Shown here one piece after another: positions 1-8,324 of a stretch of DNA of 36,659 nt. Source of the stretch: an uncultured Anaerolineae bacterium (GTDB lineage: Bacteria > Chloroflexota > Anaerolineae > Anaerolineales > Villigracilaceae); NCBI GenBank assembly GCA_903822545.1, contig CAIJPN010000060.1, positions 1 through 36,659 of the forward strand, in the 5' to 3' direction. Each line of letters begins with the position of its first letter. Position 1 is the first letter of the stretch. The notes beneath the pieces are model-generated. The model was given only the letters and a program-made list of their open reading frames with translations. It was not told the origin of the DNA and did not search any database. Made by a program: the position numbers and the translations under genes.

Positions 1-285
1 CTCTGGCAGGATGCTTACCACTACTGGGATCGTCCAAGCCTGCTGCTGACCATCATCCCACAGGCGCTTTTCTTTCTGTTTTACCGCCCCGAATACCTGG
101 ATTTCCCTTTCCCGGTGTTGTACCTGCGCACCCCGCTTGACTGCATCGCCTCGACGGCAGCTTTTGAGCGTTATATCCAGTCTCGGGCGGATTGCCGGAT
201 GGTGATTTATGAACAATATAATCACTGGTTCCCAGAGCAGCACAGCGATGTGGTTTTGCCGGAATTACGGGATTTTTTGGGATAA
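1..285 (+). CDS. C-terminal fragment of a probable alpha/beta hydrolase
   Basis: The reading frame is open from the first base and ends with TAA at 283-285, so the gene starts outside the window and only its last 94 residues are visible. The segment PVLYLRTPLD followed by a helix, and later YNHWFPEQ near the end, resembles the last strand-Asp and strand-His part of the alpha/beta hydrolase fold. There the Asp of LDCIAS and the His of NHWF would be the acid and base of a catalytic triad. The nucleophile is not in view, so substrate and exact family cannot be named. The gene is followed by a 67-base gap before the PadR gene on the same strand. Function is an inference from a short tail; the coding frame itself is fairly sure. 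Confidence 0.5.
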   Translation, partial: LWQDAYHYWDRPSLLLTIIPQALFFLFYRPEYLDFPFPVLYLRTPLDCIASTAAFERYIQSRADCRMVIYEQYNHWFPEQHSDVVLPELRDFLG

Positions 286-312
286 CCTGCCAGTTAAAGT
301 CTTTTATTCTGA

Positions 313-351
313 TATACTCACTCGGTAAGTACTACTTATTGAGTGAATATA
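313..351. promoter_or_regulatory. 39-bp palindromic operator candidate for PadR
   Basis: Two 19-base arms (313-331 and 333-351) are inverted copies matching at 16 of 19 positions around a single central base. The palindrome ends one base before the PadR start codon at 353 and includes a -10-like TATACT at 313-318. Its position and symmetry fit an autoregulatory operator for a dimeric winged-helix repressor. GAGTGA at 341-346 may also act as the ribosome site. Confidence 0.6.
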
Positions 352-352
352 G

Positions 353-904
353 ATGTCAAAATTAAATTTACATCACATCGGCCAGCTTTCACCAGAGATG
401 GCGCTTTTGGGGCAGTTGTATGGCGCTCCGGCTCACGGCTATGATTTGCACCGCAAGGTGGTTGTAGACCTGGGGCAGGTCTGGCATCTCAGCCAGAGTC
501 AGGCTTATTCAATTTTGAAACGGCTCGCGTTCCAGGGGGAAATTTTGATGGAGGAAATTACGCAGGAAAAGCTGCCCCCGCGCCAGTTGTTGTACATCAC
601 ACCTGCAGGGCGGCAGCACTTCCTTGAGTGGCTGGAAACCCCCAGCGGGGGCAGCACCCGCGCCATCCGCATGGAATTTGTAACCCGGCTGTATTTCATC
701 AAACAATATTTTCCAGAAAAATTATTGCCCCTTTTTGATTTGCAGCGCACGGAAACCTTTCATCACATCCAGCGATTGGAAAAGGCTTGCGCTGAACTTC
801 CTGCCGAGCAGGTTTACAATCGTATGAGCCTGGGATTGCGTGTGGAGCAGTTACGCACCACGCTGGCCTGGTTGGATAAGTGCTTGGAATCGGTTGGATC
901 TTAG
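353..904 (+). CDS. PadR family transcriptional regulator
   Basis: The 183-residue protein has a PadR-type winged-helix domain in about residues 13-90. The stretch ALLGQLYGAPAHGYDLHRKV, with SQSQAYSILKRLAFQGEI as recognition helix and wing and RQLLYITPAGRQHFLEWL after it, is characteristic. A helical C-terminal part of about 90 residues should form the dimer, as in PadR proteins with the Vir-type C-terminal domain. The start is the ATG just after a 39-bp inverted repeat, which makes autoregulation likely. The permease gene modB begins 5 bases downstream of the stop, so the regulator, modB and modA probably form one transcript. The ligand is unknown. Control of a molybdate-type importer by PadR instead of ModE is an inference from position only. 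Confidence 0.88.
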   Translation: MSKLNLHHIGQLSPEMALLGQLYGAPAHGYDLHRKVVVDLGQVWHLSQSQAYSILKRLAFQGEILMEEITQEKLPPRQLLYITPAGRQHFLEWLETPSGGSTRAIRMEFVTRLYFIKQYFPEKLLPLFDLQRTETFHHIQRLEKACAELPAEQVYNRMSLGLRVEQLRTTLAWLDKCLESVGS

Positions 905-909
905 ACATT

Positions 910-1773
910 ATGGCATCTAGAGATGCAGAACTGATCGAAATATTGGAAAACTCCCTGGCTGATCGCCCCAAACAGGGGCTGGATGTCCTGTGGAAGCTGT
1001 TGGCGCTGCCACTGCTGCTTTTTATTGTCATCCCGCTGTTTGCCCTGTTTTTGCGCACATCTTTCCGTGATTTTTTTGCCACTCTGAATCAGGCCCAGGT
1101 CGCTACTGCAATCGGCCTGAGCTTGATTACCTCGCTTGCCACCATGGTCGTCACCCTGCTGGTGGGAACGCCGGTGGCCTACCTGCTGGCGCAGCGCCGC
1201 TATCGCTTTCATCGCATTGTTGATACGATTATCGACCTGCCTACAGTCCTGCCGCCCTCGGTGGCCGGGGTGGCCTTGTTGATGGCTTTTGGCCGCCGCG
1301 GGCTGTTTGGGCCGTTCCTTTCGTCGCTTGGCATCAACATTCCTTTTACGCTGGGGGCGGTCATTATGGCGCAGACTTTTGTGGCTGCGCCATTTTACGT
1401 TAAAGCTGCCACGATCGGTTTTGCCGGGATCGACCTGGAACTGAAACAGGCCGCCTCGCTGGATGGCGCCAACCGCTGGCAAACCTTCCGTTATGTGACC
1501 CTGCCGCTCTCGTGGACAGCGCTGCTCAGCGGCAGCGTGATGACCTGGGCGCGGGCCCTGGGTGAGTTTGGGGCTACCATCCTTTTTGCGGGCAACTTCC
1601 AGGGCAAAACCCAAACCATGCCGCTGGCGATCTATCTCGGGTTTGAGACCGATATCAATGTTGCGCTGACGTTGTCGATAGTGCTGGTATGTTTTTCATT
1701 CTTGATTTTGATGATTGTAAAAGGATTCCTGCATCGGAAATTGGAATCTGACCTGGAACTGGCTTCTAAATAG
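910..1773 (+). CDS. modB: Molybdate/tungstate-type ABC transporter permease
   Basis: This 287-residue integral membrane protein belongs to the ModB/CysT permease family, which forms the channel for oxyanion import through the inner membrane. Hydrophobic segments are visible near residues 28-48, 64-94, 112-127, 145-162, 202-228 and 250-271. The cytoplasmic EAA loop that contacts the ATPase lies at about 178-199 (KQAASLDGANRW then VTLPL), and the ModB-like ARALGEFGAT with LFAGN follows at 214-229. I chose ATG at 910, 5 bases after the PadR stop. An in-frame GTG at 880 would overlap padR and has no better ribosome site. modA follows after 29 bases. No ATPase gene (modC) is adjacent. Molybdate versus tungstate cannot be decided from the sequence. 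Confidence 0.88.
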   Translation: MASRDAELIEILENSLADRPKQGLDVLWKLLALPLLLFIVIPLFALFLRTSFRDFFATLNQAQVATAIGLSLITSLATMVVTLLVGTPVAYLLAQRRYRFHRIVDTIIDLPTVLPPSVAGVALLMAFGRRGLFGPFLSSLGINIPFTLGAVIMAQTFVAAPFYVKAATIGFAGIDLELKQAASLDGANRWQTFRYVTLPLSWTALLSGSVMTWARALGEFGATILFAGNFQGKTQTMPLAIYLGFETDINVALTLSIVLVCFSFLILMIVKGFLHRKLESDLELASK

Positions 1774-1802
1774 CGCGCAGCTTGTTGGTAAAAGAAGGAA
1801 AA

Positions 1803-2636
1803 ATGCATCCCAAACTGGTGTCCCTGTTTTTTGTGATTATCCTGCTGGGGAGTGCTTGCGCTCCCCAGGCAGGTGAAAATCATCTGACGCCGGTTGCGCC
1901 AACCGCCAGGCCCCAGCCGCGTACCCTGACCGTGCTGGCGGCTGCCTCCCTGACGGATTCTTTCAAAGAACTGGGGCAGCGCTTCGAGAGTCAGAATCCT
2001 GGCGTGAGGCTGTCTTTCAGTTTCGCCGGTTCGCAGCAACTCGCTCAACAGATCGACCAGGGTGCGCCCGCGGATGTCTTTGCCAGTGCCAGCAAAAAAT
2101 ATATGGATGCTGCCATCGCCTCCATGCGTGTGGCGGATGGCACACCCACTACCTTTGCCCAAAACCGCCTGGTGGTCATCTTCCCAAAAGACAACCCTGC
2201 CGGGTTGTCTACCCTGCAAGACCTGGCAAAACCTGGCCTGAAGCTTGATTTTGCTGATATTTCAGTGCCAGTTGGGCAGTATACCCTTGATTTTCTCGAT
2301 AAAGCTGCCCAGGAGGCCGCTTTAGGCGCGGATTTCAAAGAAAAGGTTCTGTCCAATGTGGTTTCCTACGAAATGGATGTCAAAGCCGTCGTTTCGAAAA
2401 TCTCCCTGGGCGAGGTGGATGCCGGAGTGGTGTATTTCAGTGATTATCATACGGCCGCCGGCACACTTGGCAGGCTCGATATCCCCGACGCCCTGAACGT
2501 GATTTCTAGCTACCCGATCGCTCCCATCGCCGATGGCAAAAACGCTGACCTGGCCGAAGATTTTATTGGCTGGGTGCTTTCCCCTGAAGGCCAGGCCATT
2601 CTATCCAGGCATGGTTTTGTGCCTGTCACCCCGTGA
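1803..2636 (+). CDS. modA: Molybdate-binding lipoprotein of the ABC importer
   Basis: The 277-residue protein is a ModA-type solute-binding protein. It opens with a hydrophobic signal and LLGSAC, giving a probable lipidated Cys19, then a Pro/Thr-rich linker. The mature domain shows ModA hallmarks: LTVLAAASLTDSF, then FSFAGSQQLAQQIDQGAPADVFASAS, AQNRLVVIFPKDNP, and GVVYFSDY near the C terminus. The serines of AAASL and AGS are the usual oxyanion ligands of the family. ATG at 1803 has AGAAGGAA just upstream; a TTG at 1782 is less likely because it would place charged residues before the signal. It follows modB and ends before a strong terminator. No modC gene follows, so the ATPase must be encoded elsewhere or shared. 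Confidence 0.9.
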   Translation: MHPKLVSLFFVIILLGSACAPQAGENHLTPVAPTARPQPRTLTVLAAASLTDSFKELGQRFESQNPGVRLSFSFAGSQQLAQQIDQGAPADVFASASKKYMDAAIASMRVADGTPTTFAQNRLVVIFPKDNPAGLSTLQDLAKPGLKLDFADISVPVGQYTLDFLDKAAQEAALGADFKEKVLSNVVSYEMDVKAVVSKISLGEVDAGVVYFSDYHTAAGTLGRLDIPDALNVISSYPIAPIADGKNADLAEDFIGWVLSPEGQAILSRHGFVPVTP

Positions 2637-2702
2637 TGCCGCCAGCCTGGCGGCTGCTCCGAGTTAGGGTTACTCATTTTGCGATGTGCTTGCATCGAAA
2701 AA

Positions 2703-2740
2703 AAAACACGCCAGACTGTGTAAATGGTCTGGCGTGTTTT
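2703..2740. terminator. Bidirectional intrinsic terminator
   Basis: Perfect 14-bp inverted arms at 2703-2716 and 2727-2740 enclose a 10-base loop. The outer four pairs are A/T, so each strand ends in a U-run. It sits between the convergent modA (plus) and the M16C peptidase (minus) and can serve both. Confidence 0.9.
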
Positions 2741-2770
2741 AGTTACGTGGGGTGTATTTTCCTGGTGCGG

Positions 2771-5671
2771 CTACAGCACCTTAGTCACCTGTAAATAGCC
2801 TGCGCGCTCTTTGTTGGCTTTTTCCAGCGCATCGGGAGAACCCAAGACAACCACTTCCCCTTTGGCCGCCACTGCTTCCAGGGCTTTGCCGTAGGCCCAG
2901 AAATCTGCCTGCGTTGTGCCCAGCACCTCGTCGCGGATTTTTTGGCGCATTTCGTCGGTGTAGTTGGTCAGCGAGCGGGACAGGGCGGTCCAGCCTTTGG
3001 CGTCGGGCAGCTGGTATGAGTCGATGCTGCTGATGGTGCCGATGATGGATTTGGTCAGTTCGGCCTCGTCAATTTCGAGCGCTTTCAGGAAGTCGGCGGT
3101 GCCATCATACACATTCAGCGTGCCGAGCAGGTTGGGGTCGCGCCACGAAAGGAAGGCCAGCGTACCGGCTGCCGGGTCTAGGCTGCTTGCGCCGCCATAC
3201 GCGCCGCCGGTCACGCGCACTTTTTCCCACAGGTAGGTGGTGCGCAGGTAGTTTTCGATCACAAAGGCTGAACCGTGCAATTTGTAGCCATTTTTGAACA
3301 GGTTGACGCCTTTGCTGACGAAGTTGATCTGGGCGGGGACGGAAAGGCCCTCGTTTTTATCAAAGGTTGCGGGTAGCCACTTGGGGGCGTCCACTGCCAG
3401 GGAGGGTAGAGCCTCGAAAAAGGTGGCAAGCTGCGGGGCCAGGTTTTTCCAGTTGGACTCATCTACAGTGATGTTGGCGATCATCGTTTGGCGATTGATC
3501 AGCAGGTGGCGCAAGGTCTCCAATTTCTCCAAAACCGAAGGCCAATCTTTCTCGATTGTTTCGGCCAGTTCGCGCAGGAAAAACAGGTGGGAGATGCCGC
3601 CCATTTGCTCAGAAACCCAGCCAGATTGGCTCAGGCGGGCGCTCAGGCGGCTGCGCACATAGCCTACACCGCCTGGCACCAGGCTAGATTCCATTCCAGC
3701 TTTTGCTTCTAGCACGATTTGCTTGAAGCGCTCGCGGTTGTCGAGTTTGGCGGTTAGCAGGATGTCTTTCAGGATGTCGAGCAGGGCGGCGGATTGCGGC
3801 GCGACGGCTTTTCCGCGCAGGAAGAGATACAGCGCGGAAGAATCTGACCCGCGCACTGCCGAGGTAAAAGATGCAGAGCGGATGCCACCCGTATCGCGGC
3901 CGATACGCTGGATCAATTTGACAAAATCCTGGGTCTGGGTGCCCATCTGAAGCATCAGGCTGCCGAACATCCCGGCATAGGGCAGCAGGTCGGCGGGGAT
4001 GGCATGCAGGTCAAAGCCGAGATCAAAATATAAGATGTTGTTGGTGAAGAGCGGGTGATAGTAGGTTTTCAGGCCCGCAATTTCACTGATCTCGTTGGGT
4101 ACAGTTTTGATTTGCTTTTCCAGGTCGGCCAGGGTTAGGCGAGGAATGCTGGCCAGGGCTTCCACGCTATCGGGCGTGGACTGGATGCGCTTGAGTTCTT
4201 CGGCCTGCGCCATGACTTCTTCCAGGTCAGATGGGCTGAGTTTGGCTTTTTCGGCCACCAACCGGGTGGTTTCGGCAGCTTCGCGGCGTTTGCCCTCTTG
4301 CGGGTCGGGGTTCAGGGTGACGGTAATGCGATGGCTATTTTCGAGCAGGTGACGGGTGATCAGCCCTTCAAAGTAGCGCTTGTCGGTGGCATAGGCTGTT
4401 TTGACGGCTGCCAGCGGTTTTTCAAAAGCCAGCGCGCTGACCGGGTCGCCGCCGTGCGTCCAGGTGAAGATGGCCCCGAAGAGCAGCGCCAGCCCGCGCG
4501 GGAAGCCGCCGGTGTTGCGTTCGCGCAGGTGGAATTCGAACGTGTTGAGCGATGCGGCGATGGTGTCAGGGTCGATGCCATCGCTGGCAAGTTTTGCCAG
4601 GGTTTCCAGGATCAACGCCTCCACTTTTTCCACATTTTCGGCCTGGACGCCTTTCATGCCGGCGCCGAAATAGCCCTGGCGCAGGTATTCGCTGAAGCCT
4701 TCCCCGGCCAGGTCTTCGCCCAGACCGGAATCGATCAGGGTTTTGCGCAGCGGCGAGGCGGATGTGCCCACCAGGATGTGGGACAGGATCGACAGCGCCA
4801 GGGTGGTCTGGTCGTGATTGGTTTCGGGGGTCATCCAGGTGATGGTGACGAAAGATTTGGCATCCGGGTTGTCGCCTGAATCGTAGGGGAAATCCAGCTT
4901 GCGTGGGGCGCTGAATGGGGCCTGGAGCGGCACATCCGCGCTGACATCTTTCTGGCTGAAATCCTTGAACCACTCGTCCATGATGCGCAGGCGCTCGGCT
5001 TCGGGGTCGTCGCCGTAAAAGTAGGTGTACGAGTTCGATGGGTGGTAGTAGGTGTCGTGGAAGTTCTTGAATTGTGCATACGTCAGGTCGGGGATGGCGA
5101 GCGGGTCGCCGCCTGAGTCGTGGCGGTAGGTATTGTCGGGGAAGAGCGAGTGCTGCACCAGTTCACCCAGGCGGCTGTCTGGTGATGAGTAGACGGCTTT
5201 CATCTCGTTGAAAACCACGCCTTTGTAGGTTAGCGGCGCATCGGGGTTTTCGATTTCGTAGTGCCAGCCTTCCTGCTGGAGGGTGTGCTCGGGGATGAGC
5301 GGATAGAGCACTGCATCGAGATAAACATCCACCAGGTTGTAGAAATCTTTCAGGTTGGTGCTGGCAACCGGGTACATGGTTTTGTCGGGGAAAGTCATGG
5401 CGTTGACGAAGGTTTTCATCGAGCCTTTGAGCAATTCCACAAACGGTTCTTTCACTTTGTATTTGCGCGACCCGCCCAGCACGGAGTGTTCCATGATGTG
5501 GGCGATACCGGTACTGTCTTCGGGCGGTGTGCGGAAGTTGATGCTAAAAACCTTGTTCTCATCATCATTGCTGACGGTCAGCAGCCGCGCGCCGGTCTGG
5601 TCGTGCGTATACAGGCGCACCAGGCTGTTGATTTCGGGGATTTGTTGTTCGTTAAGCAGTGTAAAGGACAT
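2771..5671 (-). CDS. M16C zinc metallopeptidase, presequence protease (PreP)-like
   Basis: The 966-residue protein is a PreP/Cym1-type M16C peptidase, whose relatives degrade free peptides of up to about 65 residues inside a closed two-half chamber. The inverted zinc motif HIMEH lies at residues 58-62, with His58, His62 and catalytic Glu61. The third ligand is probably Glu156 in FNEMKA. Length and the presence of both halves match the family norm of about 970-1000. I chose the ATG at 5671 because CGGAGCCAAC precedes it; a longer frame to 5722 has no ribosome site. There is no signal peptide, so it should act in the cytoplasm. It stands alone, ending at a bidirectional terminator. A 55-bp palindrome lies directly upstream. 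Confidence 0.93.
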   Translation of the reverse strand: MSFTLLNEQQIPEINSLVRLYTHDQTGARLLTVSNDDENKVFSINFRTPPEDSTGIAHIMEHSVLGGSRKYKVKEPFVELLKGSMKTFVNAMTFPDKTMYPVASTNLKDFYNLVDVYLDAVLYPLIPEHTLQQEGWHYEIENPDAPLTYKGVVFNEMKAVYSSPDSRLGELVQHSLFPDNTYRHDSGGDPLAIPDLTYAQFKNFHDTYYHPSNSYTYFYGDDPEAERLRIMDEWFKDFSQKDVSADVPLQAPFSAPRKLDFPYDSGDNPDAKSFVTITWMTPETNHDQTTLALSILSHILVGTSASPLRKTLIDSGLGEDLAGEGFSEYLRQGYFGAGMKGVQAENVEKVEALILETLAKLASDGIDPDTIAASLNTFEFHLRERNTGGFPRGLALLFGAIFTWTHGGDPVSALAFEKPLAAVKTAYATDKRYFEGLITRHLLENSHRITVTLNPDPQEGKRREAAETTRLVAEKAKLSPSDLEEVMAQAEELKRIQSTPDSVEALASIPRLTLADLEKQIKTVPNEISEIAGLKTYYHPLFTNNILYFDLGFDLHAIPADLLPYAGMFGSLMLQMGTQTQDFVKLIQRIGRDTGGIRSASFTSAVRGSDSSALYLFLRGKAVAPQSAALLDILKDILLTAKLDNRERFKQIVLEAKAGMESSLVPGGVGYVRSRLSARLSQSGWVSEQMGGISHLFFLRELAETIEKDWPSVLEKLETLRHLLINRQTMIANITVDESNWKNLAPQLATFFEALPSLAVDAPKWLPATFDKNEGLSVPAQINFVSKGVNLFKNGYKLHGSAFVIENYLRTTYLWEKVRVTGGAYGGASSLDPAAGTLAFLSWRDPNLLGTLNVYDGTADFLKALEIDEAELTKSIIGTISSIDSYQLPDAKGWTALSRSLTNYTDEMRQKIRDEVLGTTQADFWAYGKALEAVAAKGEVVVLGSPDALEKANKERAGYLQVTKVL

Positions 5672-6048
5672 GTTGGCTCCGGGTCTTTCGTAATTTTGCC
5701 ACAGAGACACGAAGAAAACCATAAATCTCTGTGTGCTCTGTGTTTCTGTGGCGATAAGTTTTTATTTGGGGTTCATTTCAATCCGTGTTCGATGGATTGG
5801 CAAATTAACATACGGTCGAACGGAGTGCGGTGAAGTGGGGGTAATTTCACCAGGTGGGCTGCACTTTCTGGAAAAGAGAGCTTCTCGATTTGGGCTTTGA
5901 TGATTGTTTCTCATGTGCGAAAATCCCCGGCGCAAAGATGCCGGGAAATTTCGCTGGATTTCTTTCGAACTGACACGATAAGTCGTTTTGGTGAGCAAAC
6001 CTGCCTGGCCTGAACTGTTCTTGTAAAAATTATAGTATTTTCGGGAGT
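5672..6048. other. 377-bp gap between GH20 and M16C peptidase genes
   Basis: No convincing gene is present. The gap holds a 13-bp inverted repeat at 5698-5752, a weak hairpin CCCGGC/GCCGGG at 5926-5945 that could end the GH20 transcript on the minus strand, and AT-rich sequence at 6021-6040. A minus-strand frame across 5762-6058 has no coding features. A promoter for the peptidase gene should lie here, but no clear -35/-10 pair was found. Confidence 0.6.
5698..5752. repeat. Short palindromic repeat element
   Basis: Arms at 5698-5710 (GCCACAGAGACAC) and 5740-5752 are inverted copies matching 12 of 13 bases, with an AT-rich centre. It lies 27 bases before the peptidase start on the minus strand. 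CCACAGAG-type palindromes of this sort look like dispersed repeats rather than a dedicated regulator; no second copy was seen in the window. Confidence 0.5.
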
Positions 6049-7479
6049 TTACTCCCAATCCACATCTTGCGACTGGAAGAAGTTGACGCCCAGTTTCGAT
6101 AGCAACCTGCCGTGTTTGCCCAGCCGCTGGCGATATTCATCCCAACTGCGGCCCTCGCGCGGCGACCAGCCGATTTCGGCGATGCCGGCCAGCCGCGGGA
6201 AAGCCATAAACTCCACATCTGCCATTGTCTGGATGGTTTCTGTCCAGAGCGCAGCTTCCACACCCAGGATGTTGTCTTCACCCAACCCATCCACCTGGGT
6301 TTCTGGTTGCCAATCATAGGCCTCGCGCACGCTGATGCAACCAGCCCACTTAAGGCCGAGTTTTGTATCGGCATCATACTTCATGTCCAGGTAAGTGCGG
6401 TTGGCCGGTGAAAGGATGACTTTTGCGCCTTGCTTCATCGCTTTCAGCACACCATCGCCAAACCAATGCTGGACGAGCGTGCCGGGCAGCACCGGCGCTT
6501 GGCCAATATCGGCCCAGGCCAATGGCAGTTTACCGTGCGAAAGCACAATCTGCTGTGCGCGCTCGATGAAAACCCGGTATTCATCTTCATTGGTCGAATG
6601 CGCTTCATCGCCGCCGATGTGGATATACGGGCCGGGCGTCAGCGCTGCCAGTTCGCCAATAACATCATCGATAAAGCGATAAGTCAGCTCATCGGTTGGG
6701 CGCAGGCTGCTGAAACCTACTTCTATGCCGGAATACAGCCCCGGCGCGGCACCCGGCCCATTCAGTTCGGGGTAAGCCACCAGGGCGGCGTTCGTGTGCC
6801 CGGGCATGTCAAACTCAGGGACAACCTCGATATAGCGGCTGCGGGCATATTCCACCAGCCCGGTAAACTCATCCTGGCTAAAATATCCTCCTGCGCCGCC
6901 GCCCACCGCTGTCTGCCCGCCAATTTCGGCCAGCTTCGGCCAGGATTTGATCATAATACGCCAGCCCTGGTCATCGGTCAGGTGCAGGTGCAGCCGGTTG
7001 AGCTTGTACAGCGCCATCAGATCGATAAAACGGCGCACATGCTCCACTCCAAAAAAATGCCGTCCCAGGTCCAGCATGGCCCCGCGCCAGGCAAAACGCG
7101 GCGCATCTTCGATCAATCCGCCGGGGATTTCCAGTCTGGCCGAAAAAAGCTGTCGCAGCGTCTGGATGGCGTAGAACAGCCCGGCGGGTTGGCTGGCTTT
7201 TATGGAAATGGAAGCAGATTCCACGCTGAGACTGTATTCCTCCGCGCCCAATCCGCCCTGTAGCTGCATTCGGATGGCCCGAACATTTTCTCCAACTGGA
7301 AGGGTTTCCAGCACTGGCAGTTGCCAGCCACTCTCCTGCCAGATCAGCGCCGACAGGTATTCCGCAATTGCGCGCACTTCAGCAGGCTCGCTCGCGAGAT
7401 AAATAACCGTATCTGCCGCCAGTTTAAACGACTGCCCGTTTGGGGCGACTGAAACCGGTCGTGGAATGAGATTGTGCAT
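6049..7479 (-). CDS. GH20 beta-N-acetylhexosaminidase
   Basis: The 476-residue enzyme is a glycoside hydrolase family 20 protein that would release terminal GlcNAc/GalNAc by substrate-assisted catalysis. An N-terminal GH20b-like domain covers about residues 1-125. The TIM barrel follows, starting at APRFAWRGAMLDLGRHF, with LHLHLTDDQGWR at 163-174 and EFDMPGHT at 222-229. The catalytic pair is Asp291-Glu292 in HIGGDEAH. No signal peptide is visible, so it is probably cytoplasmic and may act on imported or recycled amino-sugar oligosaccharides. It starts at ATG 7479, only 6 bases after the CoxM-like gene on the same strand, so the two are probably cotranscribed even though their chemistry is unrelated. 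Substrate preference within GH20 is unknown. Confidence 0.93.
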   Translation of the reverse strand: MHNLIPRPVSVAPNGQSFKLAADTVIYLASEPAEVRAIAEYLSALIWQESGWQLPVLETLPVGENVRAIRMQLQGGLGAEEYSLSVESASISIKASQPAGLFYAIQTLRQLFSARLEIPGGLIEDAPRFAWRGAMLDLGRHFFGVEHVRRFIDLMALYKLNRLHLHLTDDQGWRIMIKSWPKLAEIGGQTAVGGGAGGYFSQDEFTGLVEYARSRYIEVVPEFDMPGHTNAALVAYPELNGPGAAPGLYSGIEVGFSSLRPTDELTYRFIDDVIGELAALTPGPYIHIGGDEAHSTNEDEYRVFIERAQQIVLSHGKLPLAWADIGQAPVLPGTLVQHWFGDGVLKAMKQGAKVILSPANRTYLDMKYDADTKLGLKWAGCISVREAYDWQPETQVDGLGEDNILGVEAALWTETIQTMADVEFMAFPRLAGIAEIGWSPREGRSWDEYRQRLGKHGRLLSKLGVNFFQSQDVDWE

Positions 7480-7485
7480 GAAGAT

Positions 7486-8226
7486 TCAGGCCAGGCAGCG
7501 TTTTGCCAACGTAGCGGCCACATCTGCGCGGTATTCGGCGCTGGCAATGTCATCACCAGCTTCATGGTAGGCGCTGCGCGCGGCGGTTTCGATGCCATCG
7601 GCTTCGGTGCCATCCATTGCCAGGGTGGGAGCCTGTCCGTAACCGCCCAGTGCCAGGCGGGTGCGTCCGCTGGCCCACCGGCAGGCTGCCGCGCAGACGA
7701 TGGGAGTATCCGCCGGGGTTTTGGCGACGCTCTCAAAGTGCAGCGTCACATTCAACGGGATGCTGATTTTGGTGATGAGTTTGCCCGGCAGGCTGCGCAG
7801 CGACAGGTATTCGCCCAGGCTGATGGTTTCCACATTTTTCGGGTCAGTGTTGACGCTGATTTTTGCATCCAGCGCCAGCATGGCGGTGGCAAAGGTGGAG
7901 CGCCCGCCGCAGGTGACGAGAGTCCCGGCCAGGGTGGCAGCGTTGCGAACGTTGAGGGGTGACTCGAGCCGGATGGCCTGTTTCAAGGCATCCGGGCAGT
8001 GCGGCGAATCAAGCAGTTGTTGCAGTGTCACGCAGGCATCCATCTCCAGGTTGTTGCCATGTTTGTGGATGTGGGTCAATCCCAGGTTTTGCAGATCGAC
8101 CACGTTGACGGTTTCGGCGTGCGGCTGGTTGATCCATGTGCCGCCGCCAAGCGGGATGGTGTTGGGCTGGGCGAGCAGGCGTAGGGCATCTTCGAGTGTT
8201 TGGGGTCGGAAATAATCTGTGATCAT
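7486..8226 (-). CDS. FAD-binding (CoxM-type) subunit of a molybdenum hydroxylase family protein
   Basis: The 246-residue protein matches the medium, FAD-binding subunit of the xanthine dehydrogenase/CO dehydrogenase family. It begins with FRPQTLEDALRLLAQPNTIPLGGGTW, where the Gly-rich loop binds FAD phosphate, and has the second FAD segment NAATLAGTLVTCGGRSTFATAMLALDA at about residues 95-121. In the usual enzyme this subunit passes electrons from the [2Fe-2S] subunit to FAD. Neither the Mo-cofactor subunit nor the 2Fe-2S subunit is encoded here. ATG 8226 is preceded by CGGAG and CCAAC, the same leader as the M16C gene. A terminator-like hairpin stands 24 bases upstream. The partner is unknown; a stand-alone role is possible. 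Confidence 0.85.
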   Translation of the reverse strand: MITDYFRPQTLEDALRLLAQPNTIPLGGGTWINQPHAETVNVVDLQNLGLTHIHKHGNNLEMDACVTLQQLLDSPHCPDALKQAIRLESPLNVRNAATLAGTLVTCGGRSTFATAMLALDAKISVNTDPKNVETISLGEYLSLRSLPGKLITKISIPLNVTLHFESVAKTPADTPIVCAAACRWASGRTRLALGGYGQAPTLAMDGTEADGIETAARSAYHEAGDDIASAEYRADVAATLAKRCLA

Positions 8227-8249
8227 GTTGGCTCCGGTTGGTTTTATGC

Positions 8250-8294
8250 AAAAAAATGCGTGGTTTTGGGTTAATGATACCCGTTTCCACGCAT
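8250..8294 (-). terminator. Intrinsic terminator or attenuator upstream of the CoxM-like gene
   Basis: Read on the minus strand, ATGCGTGG (8294-8287) pairs with CCACGCAT (8263-8256), with an inner GGGT/ACCC pair that can extend the stem. Seven U residues (8256-8250) follow directly. It lies inside the 98-base gap between the MIP18-like and CoxM-like genes, leaving only 23 bases to the CoxM start and no visible promoter. Partial or regulated termination is therefore plausible. Confidence 0.75.
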
Positions 8295-8324
8295 GTTGGG
8301 GGAAAACCGATGTCCGTCAGGCAT

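Noticed and set aside
4298-4879. 193-codon plus-strand frame
   Set aside because: It lies antisense inside the M16C peptidase gene and has shadow-type composition.
5762-6058. 98-codon minus-strand frame in the gap
   Set aside because: It overlaps the GH20 stop, has no ribosome site and no recognisable sequence.
8227-8324. Molybdenum-cofactor riboswitch upstream of the CoxM-like gene
   Set aside because: The gap is only 98 bases and almost filled by a simple terminator-like stem; no multi-helix aptamer could be drawn.
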